From positions 83,460-147,459 of the forward strand of contig DJJR01000022.1 of the NCBI GenBank assembly GCA_002434245.1: a stretch of 64,000 nt of DNA. The letters are read 5' to 3'. A model generated the notes under the pieces. The model was not told the origin of the DNA. It searched no databases and worked only from the letters and a program-made list of their open reading frames with translations. The translations under genes and the position numbers were made by a program. This DNA comes from Pelosinus fermentans (lineage in GTDB: Bacteria; Bacillota; Negativicutes; DSM-13327). This document shows positions 1 through 8,442 of this stretch, one piece after another; the first letter of the stretch is position 1; each line of letters starts with the position of its first letter.

Positions 1-127
1 GCAAAAGCGCCGCCGAGCGTTAATCGGAAGTCTGATTACATAATCAGATGCAATGAGTCCAATGTAGGGTGGTACCGCGTATCGTCGCCCCTATCAACGC
101 CAATAAAAGCGTTGATAGGGGCTTTTT
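1..127 (+). promoter_or_regulatory. 3' part of a T-box leader with its terminator
   Basis: The conserved T-box sequence AGGGTGGTACCGCG lies at 66-79. It is followed by a strong hairpin whose arms are 87-100 and 109-122, then a T run at 123-127. This is the antiterminator/terminator end of a tRNA-sensing T-box. The specifier stem lies left of the window, so the sensed tRNA cannot be read. The genes downstream (branched-chain amino acid import and transamination) suggest a Leu, Ile or Val tRNA, which is an inference. Confidence 0.9.
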
Positions 128-176
128 GTTCTGGCAAAAAGATTACAAAAAAGAAATAAAAAAGGTGGAGAGTCCT

Positions 177-1334
177 ATGGTAACAAAGAGTATAAAAAAG
201 AAGGGTATAGTAAGTCTTTTCCTAATGGTTTTAGCGGTTATGGTCCTAGGGTGCGGCAGTGAAAAATCTGGGAATAAAGGGGCAGCTTCAGATGGCAGTA
301 CGGCTAAAATTGGAGTGGTTTCCTATCTGACTGGGGCTGGTGCGGCTTACGGCGAGTCAATTCGTCAAGGATTAGAGCTGGCTAGAGATGAGGTCAACGC
401 CCAGGGAAAAGTAAAGCTTGAACTTATTTTTGAAGATTCTAAGGGTGAGAAGAATGAAGCGATTAATGCTGTTAATAAACTGATTCACAAGGACAATGTA
501 TTATCTCTCATTGGCCCTACATTAAGTGGTGAAATGTTTGCTGTTGGACCAATCGTCAATCAAGAAGGAGTACCCATTATGGGCACATCATTAACAGTAG
601 AAGGAATTACGGAGATCGGCGATTATGTCTTCCGTAATTCTTTGCCCGATTCGGCTGCTATACCACAGTCTGTAAAAAAGGCTAAAGAAAAATTCAATTT
701 GAAAAAAGTAGCGATTATGTATTCCGATAATAATGATTTGGCGGTATCAGGATTTAAAATATTTGAAAAGACCTTAAAGGAGATTGGCGTAGAAGTAATT
801 GCAGTGGAAACGTTCGCTGATAAAAATACTGATTTTTCCGCTCAGTTGACCAAAATTGCCACACTGAATCCTGATGCCATTATGGTTGCTGGATTGTATC
901 AGGAGGCTGCGTTGATTCTTAAAAAAGCACGGGAAATTGGAATCACTGTTCCAGTTGTTGGTAATAACGGTTTTAACTCGCCGCAGTTGATTAAATCAGC
1001 TGGTAATGCAGCCGATGGAGCCATTGTAGCGAGTCCCTGGTTTCCGGGGAAAGATGATGCTAAGGTTAAAAGCTTCATAGCTGCTTACAAGGCAAAATAC
1101 AATAAAGAACCTGACCAATTCGCAGCTCAGGCTTATGATGCACTGCAAATTATGGCAATTGCAATCGAAAAAACAGGTTCAGTTACAGATCGACAAAAAC
1201 TTCGTGATGCATTGGCTACGGTCAAGGATTATTCGGGTGTAACTGGTAAGTTTGCTTTTGATGAGAAACGCAATCCAGCGATGGATGTTACGGTTCTCGT
1301 TGTAAAAGACGGTCAGTTCACAGAACTAAAATAA
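177..1334 (+). CDS. livJ: Branched-chain amino acid ABC transporter, substrate-binding lipoprotein
   Basis: Periplasmic-binding lipoprotein of the Leu/Ile/Val (HAAT) importer. The ATG at 177 follows AAAGGTGGAGAG at 161-172. An upstream in-frame start at 69 would lie inside the T-box terminator and is rejected. A lysine-rich N-terminus and hydrophobic stretch end in a lipobox (V-L-G-C, Cys about residue 26), so the protein is probably lipid-anchored. The rest matches the type I periplasmic-binding fold of ANF/LivJ proteins (receptor ligand-binding family), and the length (385 aa) is normal. It is first in the T-box-controlled operon and delivers substrate to LivHMGF. True ligand preference among Leu, Ile, Val or other amino acids cannot be read from sequence. 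Confidence 0.92.
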   Translation: MVTKSIKKKGIVSLFLMVLAVMVLGCGSEKSGNKGAASDGSTAKIGVVSYLTGAGAAYGESIRQGLELARDEVNAQGKVKLELIFEDSKGEKNEAINAVNKLIHKDNVLSLIGPTLSGEMFAVGPIVNQEGVPIMGTSLTVEGITEIGDYVFRNSLPDSAAIPQSVKKAKEKFNLKKVAIMYSDNNDLAVSGFKIFEKTLKEIGVEVIAVETFADKNTDFSAQLTKIATLNPDAIMVAGLYQEAALILKKAREIGITVPVVGNNGFNSPQLIKSAGNAADGAIVASPWFPGKDDAKVKSFIAAYKAKYNKEPDQFAAQAYDALQIMAIAIEKTGSVTDRQKLRDALATVKDYSGVTGKFAFDEKRNPAMDVTVLVVKDGQFTELK

Positions 1335-1340
1335 GGAAAT

Positions 1341-1498
1341 ACTATTCGCGCATGAAAAACGTTAGCGGATTTGCGAGGATTTTTTGTTTCACTGCAAGGC
1401 GGAGGAATGAGGCATAGCGGTGCCTACGCCGATTGACGACAAGGAAGCAGTGGGCAAAAAAGACCGCAAAGGTGCAATGGTTTTCATGTGTGAATAGT
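1341..1498 (+). repeat. 158-bp imperfect palindromic element between livJ and livH
   Basis: The ends are inverted copies: ACTATTCGCGCATGAAAA at 1341-1358 mirrors TTTTCATGTGTGAATAGT at 1481-1498. Similarity between the arms continues inward for about 55 bases (for example GCAGTG and GCAAAAAA-type blocks), so the transcript can fold into one long hairpin. It carries no plausible gene and looks like a MITE- or REP-like insertion inside the operon. The annotated livH reading frame can be extended into it, but that extension is an artefact. Confidence 0.75.
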
Positions 1499-1525
1499 AT
1501 AAGGTTAAGACTGGGGGAATTACAC

Positions 1526-2407
1526 TTGTTTTTGCAGCAGATGATTAATGGCATCACCTTAGGCAGTACCTATGCATTGATTGCGTTAGGCTACACCCTG
1601 ATTTTTGGTGTATTAAATATTGTTAATATGGCCCATGGTGAAATATTCATGTTTGGTGCCTTCATTGGTTTGATTTTGGCTACTACATTCAATATGAGCA
1701 TCTTTAGTGCCTTGTTAGGGGCTATGATAGCAGGAGCAGTGCTGGGGTATCTAATGGAGCGTCTGGCACTGCGGCCGCTGCGTCGTCGTAAGGTTTCAGA
1801 ATTAGCACCGTTGATTAGTACGATTGGGGTATCCATTTTTTTAGAGAGCTTGGCACTTCGACTGTTTGGGCCACAAGCGCAATCCTTTCCATCCATTTAT
1901 GCTGCACAACTATTTGAGGTGGGCGGACTTAAAATTTCAGCGGTGCAGATTATTATCTTGGCCATTTCATTTGGGCTAATGGTTGCGCTGCGCTTCTGGC
2001 TGGCAAAAACCCGCTTGGGAAAATCCATTCGTGCTACGGCTGAAAATATTGAAACGGCTAATCTCTTGGGTGTGGATACACAAAAAGTAATCGTGCTGAC
2101 GGTTATGCTGGCATCGGCCCTGGGAGGGGGAGCTGGGGTACTTGTTGGGCTGGCCTTTAATGCAATCGAACCAACCATGGGAATTACTATGGGATTCAAA
2201 GGGTTAGCAGTACTTATTTTGGGTGGTTTAGGCAATATTACCGGAGCGATGGTCGGCGGATTGCTTTTAGGCATCGCTGAAATATTCAGTGTAGCTTATG
2301 GGGTGTCATCGTATCGGGATGCTGTAGCTTTTGGTTTCATTATTTTACTGTTATTTTTGCGTCCTCAGGGGATTTTTGGCAGCAAAGAGCAGCAAGGAGG
2401 ACGGTAG
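1526..2407 (+). CDS. livH: Branched-chain amino acid ABC transporter permease LivH
   Basis: Inner-membrane permease of the HAAT importer, which pairs with LivM. I choose TTG 1526 because GGGGGA at 1512-1517 is well placed; ATG 1541 is an alternative. The longer frame from 1433 would translate the palindromic repeat upstream. The protein (about 293 aa) is strongly hydrophobic with about eight membrane segments. It carries the family signature around NGITLGSTYALIALGYT near the start and the GLGNITGA region near the C-terminus, which is the EAA-like coupling loop area. It lies 2 bases from livM. Confidence 0.92.
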   Translation: MFLQQMINGITLGSTYALIALGYTLIFGVLNIVNMAHGEIFMFGAFIGLILATTFNMSIFSALLGAMIAGAVLGYLMERLALRPLRRRKVSELAPLISTIGVSIFLESLALRLFGPQAQSFPSIYAAQLFEVGGLKISAVQIIILAISFGLMVALRFWLAKTRLGKSIRATAENIETANLLGVDTQKVIVLTVMLASALGGGAGVLVGLAFNAIEPTMGITMGFKGLAVLILGGLGNITGAMVGGLLLGIAEIFSVAYGVSSYRDAVAFGFIILLLFLRPQGIFGSKEQQGGR

Positions 2408-2409
2408 GC

Positions 2410-3390
2410 ATGGAGTTTTTATTAAATCCGTATTACATGCAACTCATAACCTTTATCATCATAAATGCCATTTTAGGCATTAGTATTTATCTAACGTTGT
2501 CTACAGGACAATTATCCTTGGGCAATGCCGGCTTTATGAGCGTAGGAGCTTATACTTCGGCTCTTCTTACTTTAAAAGCTGGAGTTCCTTTATATGCAGC
2601 GGTTCCTTTAGGCGGCGCCGCGGCTTGTCTATTGGCAGCGATCATCGGTATTCCCACCACTCGATTGCGAGGCATCTATCTGGCAATCGCGACTCTCGGG
2701 TTTGGCGAAGTAGTTAGGGTGATTATTCTCAATCTTAAGATTACCAATGGTGCTTTAGGGCTTTCGTCAATTCCTTCTATGGGTGTAATGCTCAGTAAAG
2801 GGATTGCTGCTTTTGGGTTAGCAGGTGGTATTGGCGGAATTAGTATACGTCAATTAGGCAGTATTGCTGTGATTCTCGTTTTGGCTCTGATTTTATGGTT
2901 CTTGATCTTTTTTGCCTTGCGTCTTAGTACTTCCCGGTTAGGCAGAGCATTTGCTGCAATTAAAGCGGATGAACATGCCGCAGAAGTTTCTGGTATTGAT
3001 ACCCGCTACTATAAATTATTAGCCTTTTTTATGGGGGCTTTTGTAGCTGGTATTGCTGGTGGTCTGGCAGCCCATATCACTTTCTATATTGGACCGAAAG
3101 ACTTTGCGTATCATCGGGCAGTAGAAATATTATTGTTTGCTGTTCTTGGTGGCAGTGATGTGGTATGGGGACCGATTTTTGGAGCAGTACTTCTGACAGT
3201 ATTGCCAGAAGTACTGCGGTTTGCCACTGAGTATCGGGAAATGATCTATGGAGCAATACTAGTCCTGATGATGGCTTTTCGCCCGCAGGGACTCATTAGT
3301 GAAAGTACTCTTGCGTTATGGCGGGCAAAGCTGACTCGTCAGCCTAAGATCGCGGACCAAGATGGGGTAACAAGGAGGACGACGCCATGA
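2410..3390 (+). CDS. livM: Branched-chain amino acid ABC transporter permease LivM
   Basis: Second permease subunit (326 aa) of the importer. The sequence is hydrophobic almost throughout. It has the LivM-type LSTGQLSLGNAGFM motif near residues 30-43 and the GGSDVVWGPIFGA coupling region near the C-terminus. The ATG at 2410 follows GCAAGGAGGACGG. The stop codon overlaps the start of livG by 4 bases, indicating translational coupling. The charged tail after the last membrane segment faces the cytoplasm. Confidence 0.93.
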   Translation: MEFLLNPYYMQLITFIIINAILGISIYLTLSTGQLSLGNAGFMSVGAYTSALLTLKAGVPLYAAVPLGGAAACLLAAIIGIPTTRLRGIYLAIATLGFGEVVRVIILNLKITNGALGLSSIPSMGVMLSKGIAAFGLAGGIGGISIRQLGSIAVILVLALILWFLIFFALRLSTSRLGRAFAAIKADEHAAEVSGIDTRYYKLLAFFMGAFVAGIAGGLAAHITFYIGPKDFAYHRAVEILLFAVLGGSDVVWGPIFGAVLLTVLPEVLRFATEYREMIYGAILVLMMAFRPQGLISESTLALWRAKLTRQPKIADQDGVTRRTTP

Positions 3391-4148
3391 CCTTACTACT
3401 TGAGCAAGTCACGAAACAATTCGGTGGTTTGGCGGCTCTGACGGATGTGGGCTTTACGGTTAATCCAGGAGAAATAGTAGGAGTCATCGGACCGAATGGA
3501 GCTGGTAAAACCACATTGTTTAATCTTATTACGGGTGTGCTGGCACCTAGCTCTGGCAGGATTATGTATCAAAAACAATCATTAGTCGAATTTAAACCAC
3601 ATAAGATTACAGAACTGGGGATTGCCAGAACCTTTCAAAATATTCGTCTGTTTGAGCATCTTACAGCCTTAGAAAATGTCGTAATTGGCGCACATTGCCG
3701 TATGAAAGCCGGATTGTGGCAGGGAATATGGCGTACGGCGACTCAGCGGCAAGAAGAAAAAAATTTCCGTGAAAAAGCAAGAGAATTATTGAATTTAGTA
3801 GGAATTGGTGAAGATGAATTGTCTTTGGCAGGAGCTTTGCCTTATGGCAAGCAGCGGCGTTTGGAGATTGCCAGGGCGTTAGCATCACAACCGAATTTAC
3901 TGCTGCTTGATGAACCTGCTGCTGGAATGAATGAGAGTGAGACTGATGATCTTCAGATATTGATAAAAAAAATTCAAGAATTAGGTAAAGCTGTTATTTT
4001 GATTGAGCATGATATGGGCTTGGTAATGAATAGTTGTGACAGGCTGGTGGTATTGAATTTCGGCAAAAAAATTGCCGAGGGTATTCCGAAGATCATCCAG
4101 GATCATCCAGCAGTAATTGAGGCCTATCTTGGCAGGGAGGAAGACTAA
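3387..4148 (+). CDS. livG: Branched-chain amino acid ABC transporter ATP-binding protein LivG
   Basis: One of two ATPases of the importer (253 aa). Walker A is GPNGAGKTT near residues 35-43. The signature region is atypical (YGKQRRLEIARALA), as is normal for LivG. Walker B is LLLLDEPAAGMN, followed by the LivG-specific GMNESET region, and the H-loop is IEHDM. It ends in the family tail VIEAYLG. ATG 3387 overlaps livM by 4 bases, and livF starts right after. Confidence 0.94.
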   Translation: MTLLLEQVTKQFGGLAALTDVGFTVNPGEIVGVIGPNGAGKTTLFNLITGVLAPSSGRIMYQKQSLVEFKPHKITELGIARTFQNIRLFEHLTALENVVIGAHCRMKAGLWQGIWRTATQRQEEKNFREKARELLNLVGIGEDELSLAGALPYGKQRRLEIARALASQPNLLLLDEPAAGMNESETDDLQILIKKIQELGKAVILIEHDMGLVMNSCDRLVVLNFGKKIAEGIPKIIQDHPAVIEAYLGREED

Positions 4149-4149
4149 T

Positions 4150-4857
4150 ATGCTACAGTTGCAACAGCTTGCCGCAGGATATGGCAATATTAAGGCATTG
4201 AAGAATATTGACCTTACTGTCCCTGCAGGGTCGATTGTTTCTTTAATTGGCGCAAATGGTGCCGGCAAGACGACGGTTATGAAGGTTATTATGGGATTGA
4301 TTAAGCCAGAGTCCGGTCAGATTTTGTTCAAAGGTCAGAAGATTAGCGGGGTAGCAACCCATAAGATCGTGAGTTTAGGACTTTCTCTAGTACCGGAAGG
4401 ACGCAGCATACTGTCGCGAATGACGGTATTGGAAAATTTGGAGATGGGAGCTTGCCAGCGCAAAGATAATGAAGTGCAGGCAGACTTGCACCGGATCTTT
4501 CAACGATTTCCCATACTGGAAGAGCGAAAAGCCCAATTAGGAGGGACTCTTTCGGGTGGTCAGCAGCAAATGCTGGCGATTGGCAGAGCATTGATGTCCA
4601 GACCCGAATTATTGCTTCTTGATGAACCTTCAATGGGGTTAGCACCCCTGATAGTAGCGGATATTTTTAAGGTAATTCAGGAAATTAACCAAGAAGGAAC
4701 TACGGTATTGCTTGTGGAACAAAATGTAAGGCAGGCATTAAAGATTGCTAAGTACGCCTATGTATTAGAAACGGGACGTATTAGTCTCCACGGCCAGGCT
4801 GTGGATATTGCTAAAGATCCACGGGTTATGGAAGCCTATCTAGGTGGCAAAAAATAA
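4150..4857 (+). CDS. livF: Branched-chain amino acid ABC transporter ATP-binding protein LivF
   Basis: Second ATPase of the importer (235 aa). Walker A is GANGAGKTT, the signature is LSGGQQQMLAIGRAL, Walker B is LLLLDEPSMGLAP (the GLAP is typical of LivF), and the switch region is LVEQNV. ATG 4150 is preferred because AGGGAGGAAG ends just before it; an in-frame ATG at 4117 lies within livG and lacks a ribosome site. It ends with the same EAYLGG tail seen in the family. Confidence 0.94.
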   Translation: MLQLQQLAAGYGNIKALKNIDLTVPAGSIVSLIGANGAGKTTVMKVIMGLIKPESGQILFKGQKISGVATHKIVSLGLSLVPEGRSILSRMTVLENLEMGACQRKDNEVQADLHRIFQRFPILEERKAQLGGTLSGGQQQMLAIGRALMSRPELLLLDEPSMGLAPLIVADIFKVIQEINQEGTTVLLVEQNVRQALKIAKYAYVLETGRISLHGQAVDIAKDPRVMEAYLGGKK

Positions 4858-4864
4858 ATGATTA

Positions 4865-5002
4865 GCAGTCTCTAGGGAAATTTCATTTAGGACGGCAAAG
4901 GATGAGCATAGCTAACGCTTCGCAGTTGTACTTAACCTACGCTTATAGTTATGCTCATCCTTTGCCTGTTTGTGGCTATAGATGGTTTTTGAAAGAGACT
5001 GC
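4865..5002 (+). repeat. Operon-internal palindromic repeat, family A, copy 1
   Basis: The outer arms are GCAGTCTCT (4865-4873) and AGAGACTGC (4994-5002). The core arms are GGCAAAGGATGAGCATA (from 4893) and TATGCTCATCCTTTGCC (to 4966). The loop contains CTTAACCTACGCTTATAG, which is identical in all three copies in this window (also near 28868 and 33129). It lies between livF and ilvE and leaves the ilvE ribosome site just outside. Confidence 0.85.
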
Positions 5003-5027
5003 ATTAGAATGAGGAGGAACTGTAGGA

Positions 5028-5942
5028 ATGGAAAATATGTATGTTTTTTATGAGGGAAAGATTGTTTTGGAGAGCGAAGTACATATCAGTGTACGCTGTA
5101 AAGGATTTAACTATGGGCTCGGTTGTTTTGAAGGAATACGGGCTTATTGGGATGAGACCGAAAAACAGCTGTATGTATTTCGGCTGAGAGAGCATTATGA
5201 ACGTCTTCTGCAATCCTGCAAAGTGTTGTATATTAATATTCCTTATACTGTAGATGAGTTATGCCAAGCTACGATTGAATTGCTTAAGAAAAATAATCTT
5301 CAGACGACAACCTATATCAGGCCAGTTGCATTTAAAGGCTCCAATCATGTTGCTCCTACCTTATTAGATGATGATAATCGAATTGTAATCTATTGTCAGC
5401 CTATGGGTAACTTTACTGGCAAAGATGAGCTTCGGGCTGCATTTACTTCTTGGGAACGCTTAGGGGATAATATGCTGCCGCCTCGCACTAAGCCTACAGC
5501 TGCTTATCTTAATTCGGCTCTGGCTTCTTTAGAAGTAGTGAGCAAAGGGTATGATGAGGCTTTGTTTTTAACACGCAATGGTCATGTTTGTGAAGGACCG
5601 GGGGAAAATGTATTTATGGTTCGTAATGGGAAAATAATTACTCCACCTCCATCTGACAATATTCTTGAAGGTATTACCAGAGATACAGTGATGCGTTTGG
5701 CACGCCAAGAGCTAGGCATTGAAGTGATTGAGCGCAGTATTACCAGAACGGAATTATATGCAGCGGATGAAGTTTTCTTCAGCGGTACAGCGATGGAAGT
5801 GGTGGCTGTTGTTGAAGTGGATGACCGAAAAATTGGCAATGGCCATCAAGGCCCTGTGTGCCGTAAACTCAAAGAATTATTTTTTCAGGTTGCTACGTCC
5901 AAAATAAAGACATATTCGGATTTTTGCACACCTGTATATTAA
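5028..5942 (+). CDS. ilvE: Branched-chain amino acid aminotransferase
   Basis: PLP enzyme of fold type IV (304 aa) that interconverts Leu, Ile, Val and their 2-oxo acids with 2-oxoglutarate/glutamate. Visible family features are the N-terminal GLGCFEGIRAYW segment, the region of the PLP lysine at TKPTAAYLNSALA, EALFLTRNGHVCEGPGENVFMV, and the FFSGTAMEVVAVVEVD segment near the C-terminus. GAGGAGGAACT at about 5010 precedes the ATG. The match fits BCAT better than D-amino acid transaminase. Being in the T-box-controlled liv unit links its expression to branched-chain amino acid supply. A hairpin repeat follows the stop and may end the transcript. Confidence 0.9.
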   Translation: MENMYVFYEGKIVLESEVHISVRCKGFNYGLGCFEGIRAYWDETEKQLYVFRLREHYERLLQSCKVLYINIPYTVDELCQATIELLKKNNLQTTTYIRPVAFKGSNHVAPTLLDDDNRIVIYCQPMGNFTGKDELRAAFTSWERLGDNMLPPRTKPTAAYLNSALASLEVVSKGYDEALFLTRNGHVCEGPGENVFMVRNGKIITPPPSDNILEGITRDTVMRLARQELGIEVIERSITRTELYAADEVFFSGTAMEVVAVVEVDDRKIGNGHQGPVCRKLKELFFQVATSKIKTYSDFCTPVY

Positions 5943-5966
5943 ATAGTAAAGTTTTGTAGCTTTTAT

Positions 5967-6021
5967 GAATCACAAAGGCACAATGCCGCATCTGCAGCAT
6001 TGTGCTTTTGTAATTTGATTC
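5967..6021 (+). repeat. Palindromic repeat family B variant after ilvE
   Basis: The arms GAATCACAAAGGCACAATGC and GCATTGTGCTTTTG..GATTC form a hairpin of about 22 pairs with small bulges. The ends (GAATCACAAAGG) resemble the GAACCACAAAGG ends of the copy at 12866. It probably doubles as the ilvE terminator. A lone right arm of the same family (CTTCGTGTCTTCGCGATTCAA) lies at about 6100-6120. Confidence 0.6.
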
Positions 6022-6200
6022 GTTTAATGTATAGAGTTAAGTAAGACGGCAATGAACTGTGAGGCTGCGATATGGAATATTGTGTTTATTTCTTCTAATC
6101 TTCGTGTCTTCGCGATTCAAATATTTTTGTTTTTTAAAGATACATAAAGGTTTTCCCAAAAAAGATCCTTGCTTGGAGGACTTTAGTCCTTAAGTTTTAC

Positions 6201-6229
6201 TTGACTTAATAATAATAAGGCAATACAAT
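6201..6229 (+). promoter_or_regulatory. Sigma-A promoter for the c-di-GMP riboswitch transcript
   Basis: TTGACT at 6201-6206 and TACAAT at 6224-6229 are separated by 17 bases. A start near 6236 would place the riboswitch in the 5' leader of the GGDEF/EAL gene. A second TATAAT at 6236-6241 could be an alternative -10. Confidence 0.6.
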
Positions 6230-6262
6230 TATATGTATAATTTGACAAAAATTTCAAAGTTA

Positions 6263-6345
6263 ATATTGGGCAAACTTACCGAAAGGTAAGGACGCAAAGC
6301 CGTGGGTCTAAGGAATTGTCTATGACTGCCAGGTTGCGAATATAA
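6263..6345 (+). ncRNA. Cyclic di-GMP-I riboswitch (GEMM)
   Basis: The conserved GEMM-I blocks are all present and in order: GGGCAAAC, a stem capped by the GAAA tetraloop (CTTACC-GAAA-GGTAAG), GGACGCAAAGCC, GGGTCTAAGG (part of the tetraloop receptor), then TATGACTGCCAGGTTGC. These are the hallmarks of the class I c-di-GMP aptamer. It lies about 135 bases upstream of a protein with GGDEF and EAL domains, so the enzyme's product or substrate likely controls its own expression. Confidence 0.92.
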
Positions 6346-6368
6346 TTACATTGTAATTAATTAAATTG

Positions 6369-6400
6369 GCACCCGCTTTCTATAGCTGGTGCTTTATTTT
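6369..6400 (+). terminator. Expression-platform terminator after the c-di-GMP aptamer
   Basis: GCACC at 6369-6373 pairs with GGTGC at 6388-6392, followed by TTTATTTT. It sits about 24 bases after the aptamer and before the start codon at 6478, as expected for a transcription-terminating switch. The stem is short, so the switch direction (on or off) is not clear from sequence. Confidence 0.6.
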
Positions 6401-6477
6401 ATGTTCTTTATTCTAGATGCCTTTTGCGGTTAGGTTACGTAAGAATTCTAATTACCGGGAAATAGGAGATGATATAG

Positions 6478-8241
6478 TTGACCCTGCGATCCAAAATAAC
6501 AATGCTAGTGATCGTAACCTTTGGTCTATTTATTTTTTGTGTATATGCTTCCTTATATTATTCATTGGATCAGCAATTTGAGGAAAAACAAATTTTTATT
6601 AAAAATTCAGCTACTGGCAGGTATGAAAATCTTGCTCTTTCGATGCCTTTCTTAGAGGAGCAGCATTTACACCTAGTAGGTCGAAAGAGTATTTATTATG
6701 GAGCTATTTTGATATTGTGCAGTGGTTTGATTTTTAGTTTTCTTTTACCGATTATATTAGAAAAAATATTATTTCGTCGTTTGTATTCATTAATTAAGAG
6801 TATCGTCTATATAACCAAGACCCAGGATCTGTCATCAACTCTATGTGTATCTGGAACGGATGAAATTGCTATTTTAGCAGGAGAAATGAATGAGATGCTG
6901 CTCGCTCTGTCCAACGAAAAAATGCTGAGGCAGCAAGCCTTGCAAGAAGTGCAGGAACTTAATAGGAATTTGGAAGAGCGGGTACAAGAGAAGGCAGTAC
7001 AGCTGCAAAGACAGATGTATACGGATCAGCTTACGACAACTCCCAACCGGCTGCAGCTGAATGAAGATATGAAAGATGCAAGAGAGCCTCATTTAGCAAT
7101 TATCAATGTAGAACAATTTCGCACGATTAATGAGTTTTACGGCTATCAGGCGGGAGATGATTTATTGCTGGAACTGGCAGAACGTTTGATAAAGCTGATA
7201 GAACCATATCACTATAAATTATACCGTTTAGCAGGTGATGAATATGCCATCCTGGCTAATGAGGGAAATGAGAAGAACTTTAGTGATTGGATGCTGAATA
7301 TTCATAATGTAATTGAAAAAGTGCCTTTTAAAATTCATGGTCATAGTTCGTATCTTTTTGTTACTATTGGTATTGCAATTACGAAGGATAAACCGTTAGA
7401 AAAAGCACAAATGGCTTTGGAATACGCCAGGCAATACTGTCTGCCGTTAAAAGTGTATCATGATGATTTGCCTATGAAGGAGACTCATCGCAATAATCTT
7501 CATTGGATACATGAAGTACAAGATGCAATACAGGAAGATCGGGTCATGGTGTATTATCAGCCGATCATGAATACTCTTACTTTTGAAATTAGTAAATACG
7601 AAGTATTGGTTCGTCTGCTTGGCCGAGATGGGCAGGTGATTTCACCTGGAACATTCTTGCCTATTATTAAGAAAACTAAGTTGTATCCGCGTCTGACAGA
7701 AGTAGTTTTAGAAAAATCGTTTACTCACTTCGCAGACAAAGATGTTGATTTTTCCATCAATTTAAGTGCAGCGGATATATTAGACCATGGAGTACAAGAG
7801 TTAATTGGAGAATTATTGGAAGACTCCTGTATTGCGAAAAGAGTCACTTTTGAATTTGTTGAATCAGAAGAATTTAAGAACCCAGAGGATTTATCTTTTT
7901 TTATCAAAAAAATAAAAGCATTTGGTGCCAAAATAGCAATTGACGATTTTGGCAGCGGTTACTCAAATTTTGCTTATATTCTTAATATGGGAGCTCATTA
8001 TATTAAAATTGATGGCTCATTAATTAGTGAAATTGGAACAAATCCTGCAATGGTCGCCATTGTTGAAAGCATCGTGTATTTTGCCAAGCAGCTTGGTATT
8101 CGAACCATTGCTGAATACGTTAGTTCCGAATCTGTTTTTTTAGAAGCCAAAAGAATTGGTTTGGATTATGTACAAGGTTACTATATAGGAAAACCAAGCC
8201 CTATTTTAGTAGACGAAAACAAGTTCTGCTGCATTCATTAG
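6478..8241 (+). CDS. Membrane-bound GGDEF/EAL c-di-GMP signalling protein
   Basis: 587 aa. Two membrane segments (about 7-28 and 72-95) flank a short outside region; a HAMP-like linker and a coiled coil (about 150-178) follow. The GGDEF domain (about 180-330) starts with the TDQLTTTPNR motif, but its signature reads AGDEY rather than GGDEF, so cyclase activity is doubtful. The EAL domain (about 345-580) keeps the key acidic and asparagine sites: E in YEVLVR, N in SINLS, E in FEFVES, DDFGSGYS, K in IKID, E in TIAE and QGY, so phosphodiesterase activity is likely. The start is TTG 6478 after AATAGGAGATGA. Expression is probably set by the upstream c-di-GMP riboswitch. Confidence 0.88.
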   Translation: MTLRSKITMLVIVTFGLFIFCVYASLYYSLDQQFEEKQIFIKNSATGRYENLALSMPFLEEQHLHLVGRKSIYYGAILILCSGLIFSFLLPIILEKILFRRLYSLIKSIVYITKTQDLSSTLCVSGTDEIAILAGEMNEMLLALSNEKMLRQQALQEVQELNRNLEERVQEKAVQLQRQMYTDQLTTTPNRLQLNEDMKDAREPHLAIINVEQFRTINEFYGYQAGDDLLLELAERLIKLIEPYHYKLYRLAGDEYAILANEGNEKNFSDWMLNIHNVIEKVPFKIHGHSSYLFVTIGIAITKDKPLEKAQMALEYARQYCLPLKVYHDDLPMKETHRNNLHWIHEVQDAIQEDRVMVYYQPIMNTLTFEISKYEVLVRLLGRDGQVISPGTFLPIIKKTKLYPRLTEVVLEKSFTHFADKDVDFSINLSAADILDHGVQELIGELLEDSCIAKRVTFEFVESEEFKNPEDLSFFIKKIKAFGAKIAIDDFGSGYSNFAYILNMGAHYIKIDGSLISEIGTNPAMVAIVESIVYFAKQLGIRTIAEYVSSESVFLEAKRIGLDYVQGYYIGKPSPILVDENKFCCIH

Positions 8242-8278
8242 GAGTCAGTTAAGTAATTTGCTAAAAATGATAAAGGAT

Positions 8279-8348
8279 AATGGATTTCTCATATAATCAC
8301 GTTCTCTAATCGGCAGAGGTGATTATATAAGAAATCCATTTTTGTTTT
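8279..8348 (+). terminator. Terminator of the GGDEF/EAL gene
   Basis: Long hairpin with arms AATGGATTTCTCATATAATCAC (8279-8300, written here as a position range) and its near-exact complement ending at 8340, followed by a T run. Confidence 0.8.
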
Positions 8349-8442
8349 TTTACATCCTGTAAATTAGTTTTATTGAATTGTAATATTTATCCTATATGGC
8401 GGCAATAATAAAGACAGAATGCTAAGGATAAACAAGGATGTG

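Noticed and set aside
69..176. N-terminal extension of livJ
   Set aside because: It would translate the T-box terminator; ATG 177 has a good ribosome site and signal peptide.
1433..1525. N-terminal extension of livH
   Set aside because: The extension lies in the 158-bp palindromic repeat and has no ribosome site.
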